Shown here in pieces: positions 24,803 to 34,646 of a stretch of DNA of 64,000 nt; positions within the stretch are counted from its first letter, which is position 1, and each line of letters begins with the position of its first letter. The DNA comes from Cohnella nanjingensis (GTDB lineage Bacteria > Bacillota > Bacilli > Paenibacillales > Paenibacillaceae): contig NZ_JACJVP010000008.1 in assembly GCF_014212125.1 (NCBI RefSeq), positions 50,453 through 114,452 on the forward strand, read 5' to 3'. The translations under genes were made by a program, and so were the position numbers. The notes under the pieces were generated by a model. It saw nothing but the letters and a program-made list of their open reading frames with translations. It searched no databases and was not told where the DNA came from.

Positions 24803-26091
24803 AGCGGTTGATGCGAAGTCTCGCGGAGCTGCTGGTCTGGGCGCCCGTCCTCGTAACCATACATCACTTTGCCTCGGGCGGGGTTGGGCTGGCAGTCTGG
24901 TTCGGAGCGGCTTGGGCGGCGATCCTGGTCGGCATGGCGCTGCCGATTCTGATTCGCCGCCTGCCGCCTGCGTTGCTGCATGCCGTCTTGCTGCTGGCGC
25001 TGCTCGGCGGGGCGGCTTATTCCGACTTGGCGCTTCTGCCCTTCGCGGCCGCACTCGGCGTCGTTTCGTGGATCGCGGGCGCGGATCTGGCCTGGCTCTG
25101 GATTTGCGGGATGGGAACCGGCCTGCAGGGAGTCTGCCTCATCGTCGCTTCGCTGACGCACGAGCTGTCGGCGGAGCGGCTCTGGTTCATTCTCTGCGGC
25201 GTAGGTTGGTTCGTGGCTCTGCTCTACGTTCGCAATGCGGGCATGATGACGTCGGCGGGGCTCAACAGCGGCATCGTGACGCGGTCGGTGGCCGCCTCCA
25301 GCCGCAAATACTTGTCGTTGCTGGTTGTCGTGGTGCTGCTTGTCTTCCTGGCCACGACGGATCTATCCGCCTGGCATACGATCGCGCGCTGGATCAACGC
25401 TTTGATGCCGCACGGGTCGCCCAAAGACATTGCGCCCGAGCCGCTGCCTTCGAACGAAGCGCAGCCCCCGATGTTCCCGGAGGCGGGCGGAAGCCGCCAT
25501 TGGTTCTGGCGGATCCTCGACTATATCGGTTACGGCCTGCTGGGGGCCGCCGCGCTGTTCGTCTGTTGGCTGCTCCTGCGGCGCTATCTGCTTAATCGCG
25601 CCTGGCTGCGGTCGGTGGCGGAGCGGGTGCGGTCGTTCATGGCTCGGCTGATTCGCCGACGGGAGCCGAAGGCGGACGATGCCGGCTATACCGAGGAACG
25701 GGAGAGTCTGCTCAATGTAGAGCGCGTGCTGCGCAGGCTGCAGGAGCGCTGGATCGACCGCGGGCCGAAGCGGCTGGGGCGCAAAGAGTGGGCGGGGCTG
25801 TCGCCCGAGGCGCGCGTGCGCCGTCTGTACGAGGATACCGTTCAGGCGGGCATGCGCGAGGGATTCGCGCATCGGCCGGCGCGAACGCCTGCGGAGACGG
25901 TAGCCGAGCTTGAGGTTTGGCAAGCGGGCCGGTCCGCTGCACGCGCCGAGCGAGGGGGACTGTGGGCGTGGTTCGCCGGCGCGCGCGCCGCGCTGCTCGA
26001 GCTCTACGGGCAGGCGCGCTACGGCGGGCGTGAGGTGCAGCCGGGCGAGGTCGACCGGCTGGCGGCAGAGTATCCGTGGGAGAAGAAGTGA
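24799..26091 (+). CDS. DUF4129 domain membrane protein (third gene of moxR operon)
   Basis: 430 residues. Six or seven N-terminal membrane helices fill residues about 10-205; another helix lies near 245-260 (YIGYGLLGAAALFVCWLLL). The C-terminal cytosolic part with RLYEDTVQAGMREGFAHRPARTPAETV matches DUF4129, normally found at the end of transglutaminase-like proteins in moxR-DUF58 operons. The transglutaminase core itself is absent. The start is given by unit 4 of the 62-bp repeat (GGAGGCGAGCG then ATG), and its first residues MKRLMRSLAEL are what the mini-ORFs repeat. Confidence 0.85.
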   Translation: MKRLMRSLAELLVWAPVLVTIHHFASGGVGLAVWFGAAWAAILVGMALPILIRRLPPALLHAVLLLALLGGAAYSDLALLPFAAALGVVSWIAGADLAWLWICGMGTGLQGVCLIVASLTHELSAERLWFILCGVGWFVALLYVRNAGMMTSAGLNSGIVTRSVAASSRKYLSLLVVVVLLVFLATTDLSAWHTIARWINALMPHGSPKDIAPEPLPSNEAQPPMFPEAGGSRHWFWRILDYIGYGLLGAAALFVCWLLLRRYLLNRAWLRSVAERVRSFMARLIRRREPKADDAGYTEERESLLNVERVLRRLQERWIDRGPKRLGRKEWAGLSPEARVRRLYEDTVQAGMREGFAHRPARTPAETVAELEVWQAGRSAARAERGGLWAWFAGARAALLELYGQARYGGREVQPGEVDRLAAEYPWEKK

Positions 26092-26130
26092 CAACTAGAA
26101 GAAGTGACAACGAGAAGAAGCAAAATAAGT

Positions 26131-26436
26131 CGTGCTTAAACGGCGCGCAGCGGCTGGTCTGTCCCAAATAAGGCGGAAAACCGTGTTTAAATGGCGCGCA
26201 GCGGCTGTTCCGCCCCAAATAAGGCGGAAAACCGTGCTTAAACGGCGTGCAGCGGCAGTTCCGGCCCAAATAAGGCGGAAAATCGTGCTTAAACGGTGCA
26301 CAGCGGCGGATCCGCCCCAAATAAGGCGGAAAATCGTGTTTAAACGGCGTGCAGCGGCGGTTCCGCCCAAATAAGGCGGAAAACCGCGCTTAAACGGCGC
26401 GCAGCGGCGGATCCGCCTCAAATAAGGCGGGAAATT
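26131..26436. repeat. Intergenic array of six 51-bp repeats
   Basis: CGTG-type unit starts lie at 26131, 26182, 26233, 26284, 26335 and 26385 (the last step is 50). The consensus contains CTTAAACGGCGCGCAGCGG, then TTCCGCC-ccaaataa-GGCGGAA, a stem-loop; two copies hold the palindrome GGCGGATCCGCC. It fills the gap between the convergent DUF4129 and AraC genes. A 51-bp period keeps frames open on both strands, so long repetitive frames appear, but none has a ribosome binding site. Confidence 0.92.
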
Positions 26437-26510
26437 GAGTATACCAGCACCACGTACATCCGCTCACCCGCATCTGCCCCGGCTTGCCGCCTCTGCTAGC
26501 CCTCGCACGA

Positions 26511-27374
26511 CTATCCCCGTTCCCGCTTGCGGTAGTCGCGCGGGGAGAGGCGGGCGATTCGCTTGAACGTCTTGCCGAAGTGCGAGAAGTTGTCAAAGCC
26601 CGCGGAGACGGCGATGTCCGCGATCTTCAGGTCGGTGTCGCGCAGCAGCCGTTGGGCCTCCTTCACCCGGGTGAGCACCAGGTAGTCGGTGAAGGTGAAC
26701 CCGGTCGTCTCCTTGAACAGCCTGCTGAGGTAATGCGGGCTGATGTAGAAGCGCTCCGCCAGCTCTCCGAGCTTCAGCGGCTCGCCGTAACGCGCGTTCA
26801 CATAGCGGACGACTTCGGTCAGCTTCGCATGCATGGGCGTAGCGTAGCCTACCGGCATCGGCTCATGCTCGCGCAGGTAGCGGGCGGTCTGCAGCAGGAC
26901 GTCCATAACCGCCATTCGCGGGACCAGCTCGTAGCCCGGCGGCCGCGAACGGATCTCCGACACGCTCCGGCGCAGGAGGCGGTCGATCTCGATCTGCTCC
27001 GCCCGGGGCAGGCGGATGACGTGCGTCTTCTGCCGGAACGGGGAGAGCAGCAATTCCGCTTGCGCTGCCGTCAGCGAATCCGCGAGCCCGTCCCCGAAGT
27101 GCAGGATGATCCGCTCGTGCGCCCCTACTCCCGCCTGCATCGTCTTGTGCAGCTCGTTCTTCGGGATGAAGACGAGGTCGCCCTGCTCTACGGGATAGGA
27201 TCGGTCCCGAACGAAGTAGACCCGGCTGCCGGACAAGAGATAGTAGATCTCGTAATAGGGATGATAATGGTCCGCCGACATCGTAAACGGTTCGGTCCGC
27301 CTCCGATACTCCATATACAGTTCGTTCTCCAGACCGAAGCGAGCCCCTTCCTCCGCCTCCGCCACGCGCCTCAT
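26511..27374 (-). CDS. AraC-family transcriptional regulator with cupin sensor
   Basis: 287 residues. The N-terminal cupin (HYHPYYEIYYLLSG, VEQGDLVFIPKNELHK) is followed by two helix-turn-helix motifs (KLGELAERFYISPHYLSRLF, KIADIAVSAGFDNFSHFGKTF) and the closing SPRDYRK. It is divergent from the Gfo/Idh and uronate isomerase genes and is the likely regulator of uronate catabolism. The start is uncertain: the GAGGGAG box abuts the ATG at 27374 and would better suit a GTG at 27365; a TTG at 27392 has no site. Confidence 0.87.
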   Translation of the reverse strand: MRRVAEAEEGARFGLENELYMEYRRRTEPFTMSADHYHPYYEIYYLLSGSRVYFVRDRSYPVEQGDLVFIPKNELHKTMQAGVGAHERIILHFGDGLADSLTAAQAELLLSPFRQKTHVIRLPRAEQIEIDRLLRRSVSEIRSRPPGYELVPRMAVMDVLLQTARYLREHEPMPVGYATPMHAKLTEVVRYVNARYGEPLKLGELAERFYISPHYLSRLFKETTGFTFTDYLVLTRVKEAQRLLRDTDLKIADIAVSAGFDNFSHFGKTFKRIARLSPRDYRKRERG

Positions 27375-27457
27375 CTCCCTCGTCCCAGACAAGTATCAAA
27401 CCGATTCGCCCTATATCCATCCTTCTATCGCAACAAAAGCGGGGTTAAGCAGAAAAT

Positions 27458-27501
27458 GGACATCATTTTAGCAGAATTATAGCACTCTGATGTCCTACAA
27501 T
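27458..27501. promoter_or_regulatory. Inverted repeat and -10 box before the uronate operon
   Basis: GGACATCA (27458-27465) and TGATGTCC (27488-27495) form an 8-bp inverted repeat spaced 22 bases. It abuts TACAAT (27496-27501), a likely -10 element for the downstream genes, so a bound regulator would cover the promoter. Confidence 0.45.
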
Positions 27502-27533
27502 GAAGCTAATCTTAGACAGACGAAGGGAGCTTC

Positions 27534-28832
27534 ATGGCGATGAGCGCGAAGAAGAGATACGTATTGGTCGGAACGGGCGGACGCGCGGAGTTTTTCTACG
27601 GGGCGATTGCAACCGCGTACAGGGGGACGTCGGAGCTGGTCGCGTTCTGCGACATCAACCGCACGCGCATGGCTTACGCGAACAAACTGTTGGCGGAGAA
27701 ATACGACTATCCGCAAGCGAGAACCTACCTCTCGGACGAATTCGACCGGATGATCGAGATAGAGAAGCCCGATGCCGTCATCGTCACGAGCGTCGACCGC
27801 ACGCACCATCATTACATCATCCGCGCGATGGAGCTCGGCTGCGACGTCATCACCGAGAAGCCGATGACCGTCGATGCGCGCAAGTGCCAGGAGATCCTCG
27901 ACGCGGTGGACCGCACGGGGCGGAACGTGCGGGTCACCTTCAACTACCGTTATGCGCCGCACCACACCAAAGCCCGCGAACTGATCGCTTCGGGCACGAT
28001 CGGACGCATTCAGTCCGTGCACTTCGAATGGCTGCTGAATACGAGGCACGGCGCGGACTACTTCCGGCGGTGGCATCGCGACAAGCGCAACAGCGGCGGG
28101 CTGCTCGTGCACAAGTCGACGCACCATTTTGACCTGGTGAACTTCTGGATCGGCTCTCAGCCGGAGACGGTGTTCGCGTTCGGCGATCTGCTGTTCTACG
28201 GCCGCGAGAACGCCGAGCGGCGGGGCGTCACGCAATTCTACGAGCGGGCGACGGGCAATCCGCTGGCCAAGGACGATCCGTTCGCGCTGCAGCTGGACGA
28301 CAATGAACATCTGAAGGCGATGTATCTCGATGCCGAGCACGAGGACGGGTACCGCCGCGATCAGAGCGTCTTCGGAGACGGGATCAGCATCGAGGATACG
28401 ATGGGCGTCATCGTCCGCTACCGCAACCAGGCGATCCTCACCTACTCGCTGATCGCGAACGCGCCATGGGAAGGCTATCGGATCGCGTTCAACGGGACTA
28501 AAGGCCGCGTCGAGATGGACGTCGTCGAACAATCTTACGTGAATGCCGGCGGGGAGAAAAAGGACGAGGGCGCGCTTAAGCATCAATCGATCAAGGTGCT
28601 GCCGATGTTCGGCGCGCCGTATGAAGTCGAAGTGAAGGAAGGGGAAGGCGGCCATGGCGGCGGCGACCCCGTGCTGTTGAACGATATCTTCGGCACGCCG
28701 GTGGAGGATCCGTTCCACCGCGCGGCGAACCACGTCGACGGGGCCCGCTCGATCCTGACGGGCATCGCCGCGAACCGCTCGATCCAGACCGGGGAGGCGG
28801 TTCGCGTCGCGGATCTGGTGAAGTTCCATTAG
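27534..28832 (+). CDS. Gfo/Idh/MocA-family oxidoreductase
   Basis: 432 residues. The N-terminal Rossmann fold opens with YVLVGTGGRAEFFYGAI, followed by the family motif VITEKPMTVD with the EKP lysine near 110. The C-terminal alpha/beta domain (KSTHHFDLVNFWIG) carries the His pair near the substrate site. Such enzymes oxidise or epimerise sugars with NAD(P). Directly upstream of uxaC (24-base gap), it most likely handles a hexuronate or related acid. AAGGGAG precedes the ATG; a second ATG six bases on is equally possible. Confidence 0.87.
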   Translation: MAMSAKKRYVLVGTGGRAEFFYGAIATAYRGTSELVAFCDINRTRMAYANKLLAEKYDYPQARTYLSDEFDRMIEIEKPDAVIVTSVDRTHHHYIIRAMELGCDVITEKPMTVDARKCQEILDAVDRTGRNVRVTFNYRYAPHHTKARELIASGTIGRIQSVHFEWLLNTRHGADYFRRWHRDKRNSGGLLVHKSTHHFDLVNFWIGSQPETVFAFGDLLFYGRENAERRGVTQFYERATGNPLAKDDPFALQLDDNEHLKAMYLDAEHEDGYRRDQSVFGDGISIEDTMGVIVRYRNQAILTYSLIANAPWEGYRIAFNGTKGRVEMDVVEQSYVNAGGEKKDEGALKHQSIKVLPMFGAPYEVEVKEGEGGHGGGDPVLLNDIFGTPVEDPFHRAANHVDGARSILTGIAANRSIQTGEAVRVADLVKFH

Positions 28833-28856
28833 AACGCAGAGAGGCGGGATATTCGG

Positions 28857-30266
<1,410 letters not shown>

Positions 30267-30272
30267 AATAAC

Positions 30273-30311
30273 GGAAGAGCCTGCGCCGTTCGCGCAGGCT
30301 CTTCCTCATTT
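30273..30311 (+). terminator. Rho-independent terminator after uxaC
   Basis: GGAAGAGCCTGCGC pairs perfectly with GCGCAGGCTCTTCC over five bases, then TCATTT. Confidence 0.85.
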
Positions 30312-30514
30312 AGCAGCGTTTTTGAAGGGGGGCGACGGTCGAAGAGGGCGTCGGATAACGGCTAAAAATACAAAAAAAATTTGCAACTAAATGCCAGCCT
30401 GATTCGTTTTATGAGTAGGTGGGTACATAAGACTGAGCCCCCCATTTACCCCTTAAATGCAACAAAGACCCGCCGCCAGCGGGTCTCTGCCACAATGCAA
30501 GGTACGGCCCTCGA

Positions 30515-30982
30515 TTAGACGTGCTCGATGGCGACATCCTTGTAAGTATCGGAGTCCATCACGCGGCGGGCTCCCAGGTAACGCTTAGCGTAGTACTTCT
30601 CATCCAGATCCGAGATCGTGACGCCCTTGGATGCGGAATGAGCGAACTTGTTGTCGCCGACGTAGATGCCTACGTGCGAGACGCCGCTGCCGCTCGTGTT
30701 GAAGAACACGAGGTCGCCGGGACGAAGATCATCCCGTTCCACTTTGTCTCCGAGCGAGAACTGCTCCTTCGACGAATGCGGCAGCTTCAAGTCGAACTTC
30801 TTGAATACATAGGACGTGAATCCCGAGCAATCGAAGCCGTTCGTCGTCGTGCCCCCGTAATCGTAGTCGATGCCGATCAGCTTGGACACCGTGCTGTCCA
30901 GCTTGGTAGCCGCGGAGGCGACGCCAGCCTGAACAGCGAGGAAAACGGTTAAAGCAAGAATGAGGACTGAAACTTTGCGCAA
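30515..30982 (-). CDS. Secreted NlpC/P60 endopeptidase under riboswitch control
   Basis: 155 residues: a signal peptide (to about residue 24, AGVASAA) and one NlpC/P60 domain with Cys in FDCSGFTSYVF, His in VSHVGIYVG and a third polar position in HSASKG. It is the minimal size for a peptidoglycan hydrolase with no wall-binding modules. TTG start at 30982, 10 nt after GGAAGGAG. A c-di-AMP riboswitch immediately precedes it, the classic arrangement for wall hydrolases in Firmicutes, linking turgor and potassium status to wall opening. Confidence 0.9.
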   Translation of the reverse strand: MRKVSVLILALTVFLAVQAGVASAATKLDSTVSKLIGIDYDYGGTTTNGFDCSGFTSYVFKKFDLKLPHSSKEQFSLGDKVERDDLRPGDLVFFNTSGSGVSHVGIYVGDNKFAHSASKGVTISDLDEKYYAKRYLGARRVMDSDTYKDVAIEHV

Positions 30983-30998
30983 AACGGACGTACTCCTT

Positions 30999-31120
30999 CC
31001 AGGTGCCTACGAGGTTAGCTGAAGGGTTCGGTTGAAGGTTCCCTATGACTCCTGCCCGCAGAGCGGAGTCAATTCACCCGGTACTAAATGGTTCCCCCAT
31101 TTCCCTGTGCGCGGGAATTC
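30999..31120 (-). promoter_or_regulatory. c-di-AMP riboswitch (ydaO/yuaA type)
   Basis: On the minus strand the conserved blocks occur in order: GGGGGAACCA, CCGGGTGAATTGA, a variable hairpin (GACTCCGC...GGAGTC), ATAGGGAACC, and CCGAACCCTTCAGCTAACC followed by TCGTAGGC. These match the ydaO aptamer. A closing pair CAGG/CCTG ends right at the Shine-Dalgarno GGAAGGAG, with no room for a terminator between aptamer and gene. Ligand binding normally switches the gene off. Translational control is my inference from the layout. Confidence 0.9.
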
Positions 31121-31140
31121 GGCAGTTTTCGCACATGTCT

Positions 31141-31591
31141 CTAGGAATTCGATTTTTGGGTCAGTTTTCCTGCCTTTCGGAGATTAGAATTCCTTAATAT
31201 TCCCGAATTCCCCCGACTTAGGGCGGAAAAACACCCCGGCCGAAGGCTAAAAATGCAAGACGCAACGGAGAGCGTCCGCTGACCGGAAAGAACGACGGAT
31301 GCGCTAAAAACAGCGGTGTGGCGCGGGTTTAAGCCGCTCGTGCGTCGGGCGTCCGCCATTTTCCGTTCGTAAAAAGGATGACAGCATTCCTCCCTCGCAG
31401 GAGGCGAATGCTGCACTACCTTATGCAATAAAGTCATCCGGTGGCGTCGAAGATTAAAAAGGCGCACGTTTTTTTGGCCTTATGGCGACCTGTCGGCCAA
31501 GGCTGGGACCGCGCTTTTTTTGTCTCGTCTTTCGAGAAGGGGCTGGCGGAGGGGGGCCCTAGAGACGGGCGCGTCTCGCAAATCGGCGCAA
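31141..31591. other. Gene-poor stretch upstream of the riboswitch
   Basis: No credible gene. It presumably holds the promoter for the riboswitch transcript (AT-rich GAATTC-containing segment around 31140-31210) and a short inverted repeat GAGACG-ggcg-CGTCTC near 31563-31578. Open frames here lack ribosome binding sites and family features. Confidence 0.5.
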
Positions 31592-31640
31592 CAACAAAAA
31601 ACGAGCCGCTAGAATCGCTTCTAGGGCTCGTTTTTTGTTG
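31592..31640 (-). terminator. Near-perfect bidirectional terminator
   Basis: CAACAAAAAACGAGCC pairs with GGCTCGTTTTTTGTTG, with CTAGAA/TTCTAG inside the loop. Six T follow the stem on both strands. It ends the minus-strand operon of the M1 peptidase and membrane protein genes. Confidence 0.92.
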
Positions 31641-31666
31641 CCGTATTTTTGCCGTATATATAGAGA

Positions 31667-32485
31667 TTATGCCGCGTGGTCCGGCTTCCACAGCTGATGT
31701 TGGGAGGCGGCGGTCCAGAGGGTGAGCAGGGCGCGCACGAGCTGGAAGGCCTGATGCAGCGCGACGGTCAGGAAGCCGGTCCAGAGCAGGGAACTGGCCG
31801 TGATCGCGAGCGAGGCGGCCGTGCCTAGCGCGAACAGCGCGACGGATACCGCGAGCAGCGGGAACGCCTGGCGGCAGGCGCGTCCGAGGCCGGACAGCAA
31901 GCGATCCTGCGAGACGGCGCTGAACTGCATGAAGAGGAACAGCAGATGCAGGAGAAACGCCCACAGCGCCCAAGCGCCGGCATAGGGGAGTATCTCGCGA
32001 AGCCAGGCGCCTTCGGACGGATTCGACAGATACTGCGTCTTGGCCATCGGAATCAGCCACGCGGCCGGCAGGAGCGCCAGGAGGTTCTCGATCCAATACA
32101 GCAGCGTCACCGGCTTCCAGGCGCTGCGGATGCCCGTCATGACCCGCGTGCCATCCGATTCGTTCGCATGCTGGAAGGAGTAATAGATGCCAGCATTGAG
32201 CAGCGGCGTCAAGAGCATGCGGATCAAGAGCATGCCTGCCAGCATCCAGAGCACTTCGTCGATCAGATTCGTCTTGAGCAGCCGGAATTGGGCTTCGATC
32301 AGGAATAGCCGCACGGCGCCATTGTTCGGATGCGGATCGGGATAGCGGGAGAGGACGGTCGTGACGAGCGAATCGATGAACCGGTACAGAAAGAACCCCC
32401 AGAGCAGCCGGTACACGAATAGGACGACGAGGACGTATTTATGACGGCGGGTCATGTCCCAGCCTCTGCGTATCGCGCCTTTCAT
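31667..32485 (-). CDS. Integral membrane protein, function unknown
   Basis: 272 residues with five or six hydrophobic segments (YVLVVLFVYRLLWGFFLYRF near 20-40, a helix pair near 85-105, PYAGAWALWAFLLHLLFLFM, FPLLAVSVALFALG and a last one near the C-terminus). The N-terminus is basic (MKGAIRRGWDMTRRH). I do not recognise the family. It starts 10 bases after the M1 peptidase stop, so they form one operon; it may assist or accompany that extracytoplasmic enzyme. Confidence 0.75.
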   Translation of the reverse strand: MKGAIRRGWDMTRRHKYVLVVLFVYRLLWGFFLYRFIDSLVTTVLSRYPDPHPNNGAVRLFLIEAQFRLLKTNLIDEVLWMLAGMLLIRMLLTPLLNAGIYYSFQHANESDGTRVMTGIRSAWKPVTLLYWIENLLALLPAAWLIPMAKTQYLSNPSEGAWLREILPYAGAWALWAFLLHLLFLFMQFSAVSQDRLLSGLGRACRQAFPLLAVSVALFALGTAASLAITASSLLWTGFLTVALHQAFQLVRALLTLWTAASQHQLWKPDHAA

Positions 32486-32495
32486 TCTTCTCACC

Positions 32496-34499
32496 TCACC
32501 AAGCCAGGTTGCCAAGCACGGTCTCGATCAGTTGACTAAGGCCGACATTGAGCCGGATGCGTTCTTTCTCCGGCACTTCCGTCTTCAGGTAATTGTTGAA
32601 GCGATAGTTGTCGAGGACGACGTCGAACATCGGATCGACCGATACGTACTGCAGCGGGGACGTATGCTTCAATTGAAGCTGCACATGATTCTGGACGTTG
32701 TCCCACGTCTTGCGCACGGCGGTGCCGTCCGCGAAATGGAACAGGACGGTCACCGGCTGCGGGCTGCCGCCGTTGCGGCGGAGCACGACGAGGGATTGGA
32801 GTCCGCCGCCGTCGTCCGAGCGGGTCTCGATCGACTCCACCGCGAAGTCCGCCATCTCGCCGCGGTAGACGTACGCCTGGAAAAAGTCGCTCCATTTGTC
32901 CTTGGTTACGCTCTCGACGACCTTCTGGAAGTCGGCGGTGCCGGGGTGCCGGAAGCGGTACTTCTGGAAGTAGGCGCGCAAGATCTTGTTCATCGTCTGC
33001 TCGCCGACCTTCGCCTCGACCGCTTTCAAGACGAGCTTGCCGCGCATGTACACATTTTCCGCGTAGAGATTCGAGCTGCCGTACTTCCAGGAATCGAGCT
33101 TCAGCGCTTCGGGCCGGGTCAGATAGCTGGCTTCGATCGACGTATTGGGCATGACGCCGTAGATCGAGGCCATGAGCTTGTCTTCGGTGTACGACGTGAA
33201 GCCTTCGTCCAGCCAAGCCTCTTCGAATTCGTTCGAAGCGACGATGCCGTACCAGTATTGATGGGCAATCTCGTGGACGACGGTGCGTTCGAGGTCGTAG
33301 CCGGGCCGGTCGTCCTTCGCGGCGGCCGCCGTGACGAGCGTCGGGTACTCCATCCCGCCGGCGCCTTCGGCGTCTCCGGGCGGAACGACGACGGACAGCG
33401 TCGTGTACGGGTAATCGCCGTACCACTGGCCGAGCTTCGCGAGCGCGGACTTCGCGGCATGCATGTAGCGGTCGGCCATGTCCTTGTGGAGCGGGTCGAG
33501 ATACAGCTTGATCCGGACGCCCGGCACGCCGATGGACGAGAAGGAATCCTCGACGGTCGTGAAGTTCGGCGAGGCGGCCCAGCCGAAGTCGTGGACATCG
33601 TCCGCGTAGAACTGATACACTTTGCGGCCGTCCTTGGGAACGGCGGTCTTGGTTTGGAAGCCCGTCGCCGCCACGATATCGCGATCGGGCACGTCGATCT
33701 TCACGTTGTAGATGCCGAAGTCCGAGTAGAACTCGGAGTTGCCGTGGTATTGGTGCAGATTCCAGCCTTCGGTCGTCCGGCCGCGCGTCCCCGCCGTCTC
33801 GTAGACCGCGACCTTCGGGAACCACTGGCCCGCCATGACGAAGTCGCCCGCTTTGCCCATCCGGGCGAACACTTGAGGCAGCTTCACGGTGAACTTCATC
33901 TTGAGCGTTACGGTTTGCCCGGGCCGGACGGCTTCGGGCAGGCGCAGCGTAGCTAGCGTCCGGTCCTTCGCGTTGCCGTCATCCGGCTGCACGTAGTGGA
34001 CGCGGGGGAGCAGCGTCTCGCCTTCCTCGCTCGTCAGCTCCGTCAGCGCGATGGCGCCGTCTCCGCCCGGCTTCATCTGAACGCCGCGCAGTTGGCCGCC
34101 CGATTCGGAGAGGAAGGTGCTGCCGGGGGAGAACGCGTTCGGATACAGGTGGAGGTACAGATCTGAGACGGACTTGCGGCCCGGATTCTTCCAGGTTAGC
34201 GTCTGCGTGCCGTTCAGCGTGCCGTCGTCCTCCAACCGGACGGAGATATGGTACTCCGTGAGGCGGTTGCTGAGCGCGACGGGTTGGGGAGCAGGGGGGG
34301 CGACTTCGGACTCCGCGGCGGGTCTGGCTTGCGGCTGCGCCTTCGGCTGGGGCGCGGCGGATTCTTCGAGCGCAGGGGCCGAAGCGGGCAAGGCGAACTG
34401 CGACGCCCAGGCGTCGGCGAACCCGAAACGCATCGAGCCGATGAGCACGGCGGCCGAGACGGCGAGCGCGATCATGCGATAGGTGCGGCGATGGGGCAT
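32496..34499 (-). CDS. Secreted or membrane-anchored M1-family metallopeptidase
   Basis: 667 residues. An N-terminal hydrophobic segment (MIALAVSAAVLIGSM) is followed by a low-complexity Pro/Ala/Gln linker (PQPKAQPQARPAAESEVAPP), then the M1 N-terminal beta domain. The gluzincin motif is HEIAHQYWYG with the downstream Glu in EEAWLDEGFTSYTED (spacing HExxH-x18-E), and GGMEYP replaces the usual GAMEN, typical of this bacterial subgroup. The start at 34499 follows GGGAGGG. It probably trims peptides at the cell surface. Confidence 0.9.
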   Translation of the reverse strand: MPHRRTYRMIALAVSAAVLIGSMRFGFADAWASQFALPASAPALEESAAPQPKAQPQARPAAESEVAPPAPQPVALSNRLTEYHISVRLEDDGTLNGTQTLTWKNPGRKSVSDLYLHLYPNAFSPGSTFLSESGGQLRGVQMKPGGDGAIALTELTSEEGETLLPRVHYVQPDDGNAKDRTLATLRLPEAVRPGQTVTLKMKFTVKLPQVFARMGKAGDFVMAGQWFPKVAVYETAGTRGRTTEGWNLHQYHGNSEFYSDFGIYNVKIDVPDRDIVAATGFQTKTAVPKDGRKVYQFYADDVHDFGWAASPNFTTVEDSFSSIGVPGVRIKLYLDPLHKDMADRYMHAAKSALAKLGQWYGDYPYTTLSVVVPPGDAEGAGGMEYPTLVTAAAAKDDRPGYDLERTVVHEIAHQYWYGIVASNEFEEAWLDEGFTSYTEDKLMASIYGVMPNTSIEASYLTRPEALKLDSWKYGSSNLYAENVYMRGKLVLKAVEAKVGEQTMNKILRAYFQKYRFRHPGTADFQKVVESVTKDKWSDFFQAYVYRGEMADFAVESIETRSDDGGGLQSLVVLRRNGGSPQPVTVLFHFADGTAVRKTWDNVQNHVQLQLKHTSPLQYVSVDPMFDVVLDNYRFNNYLKTEVPEKERIRLNVGLSQLIETVLGNLAW

Positions 34500-34646
34500 A
34501 CGGATAACCCTCCCGTTGACAAGCATCTAGGGGATGTATATGTTGGTTGTCCGCAGATTATATCTGTGTGTTCGTACGAGCTTGGAAGAGCCCGCTGGGG
34601 GAGAATGCGCCGGGCGGGGTAAAGAATAGCAAGAGGAGGGATGGAC

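Noticed and set aside
26095..26421. Minus-strand open frame of 108 codons with a 17-residue repeat (LIWGG.AA.R.L type)
   Set aside because: It is only the translation of the 51-bp DNA repeat; no ribosome binding site, and equally long frames exist on the other strand.
31141..32096. Minus-strand frames between the riboswitch and the membrane protein gene
   Set aside because: No ribosome binding sites, low-complexity composition, and they run through a strong terminator.
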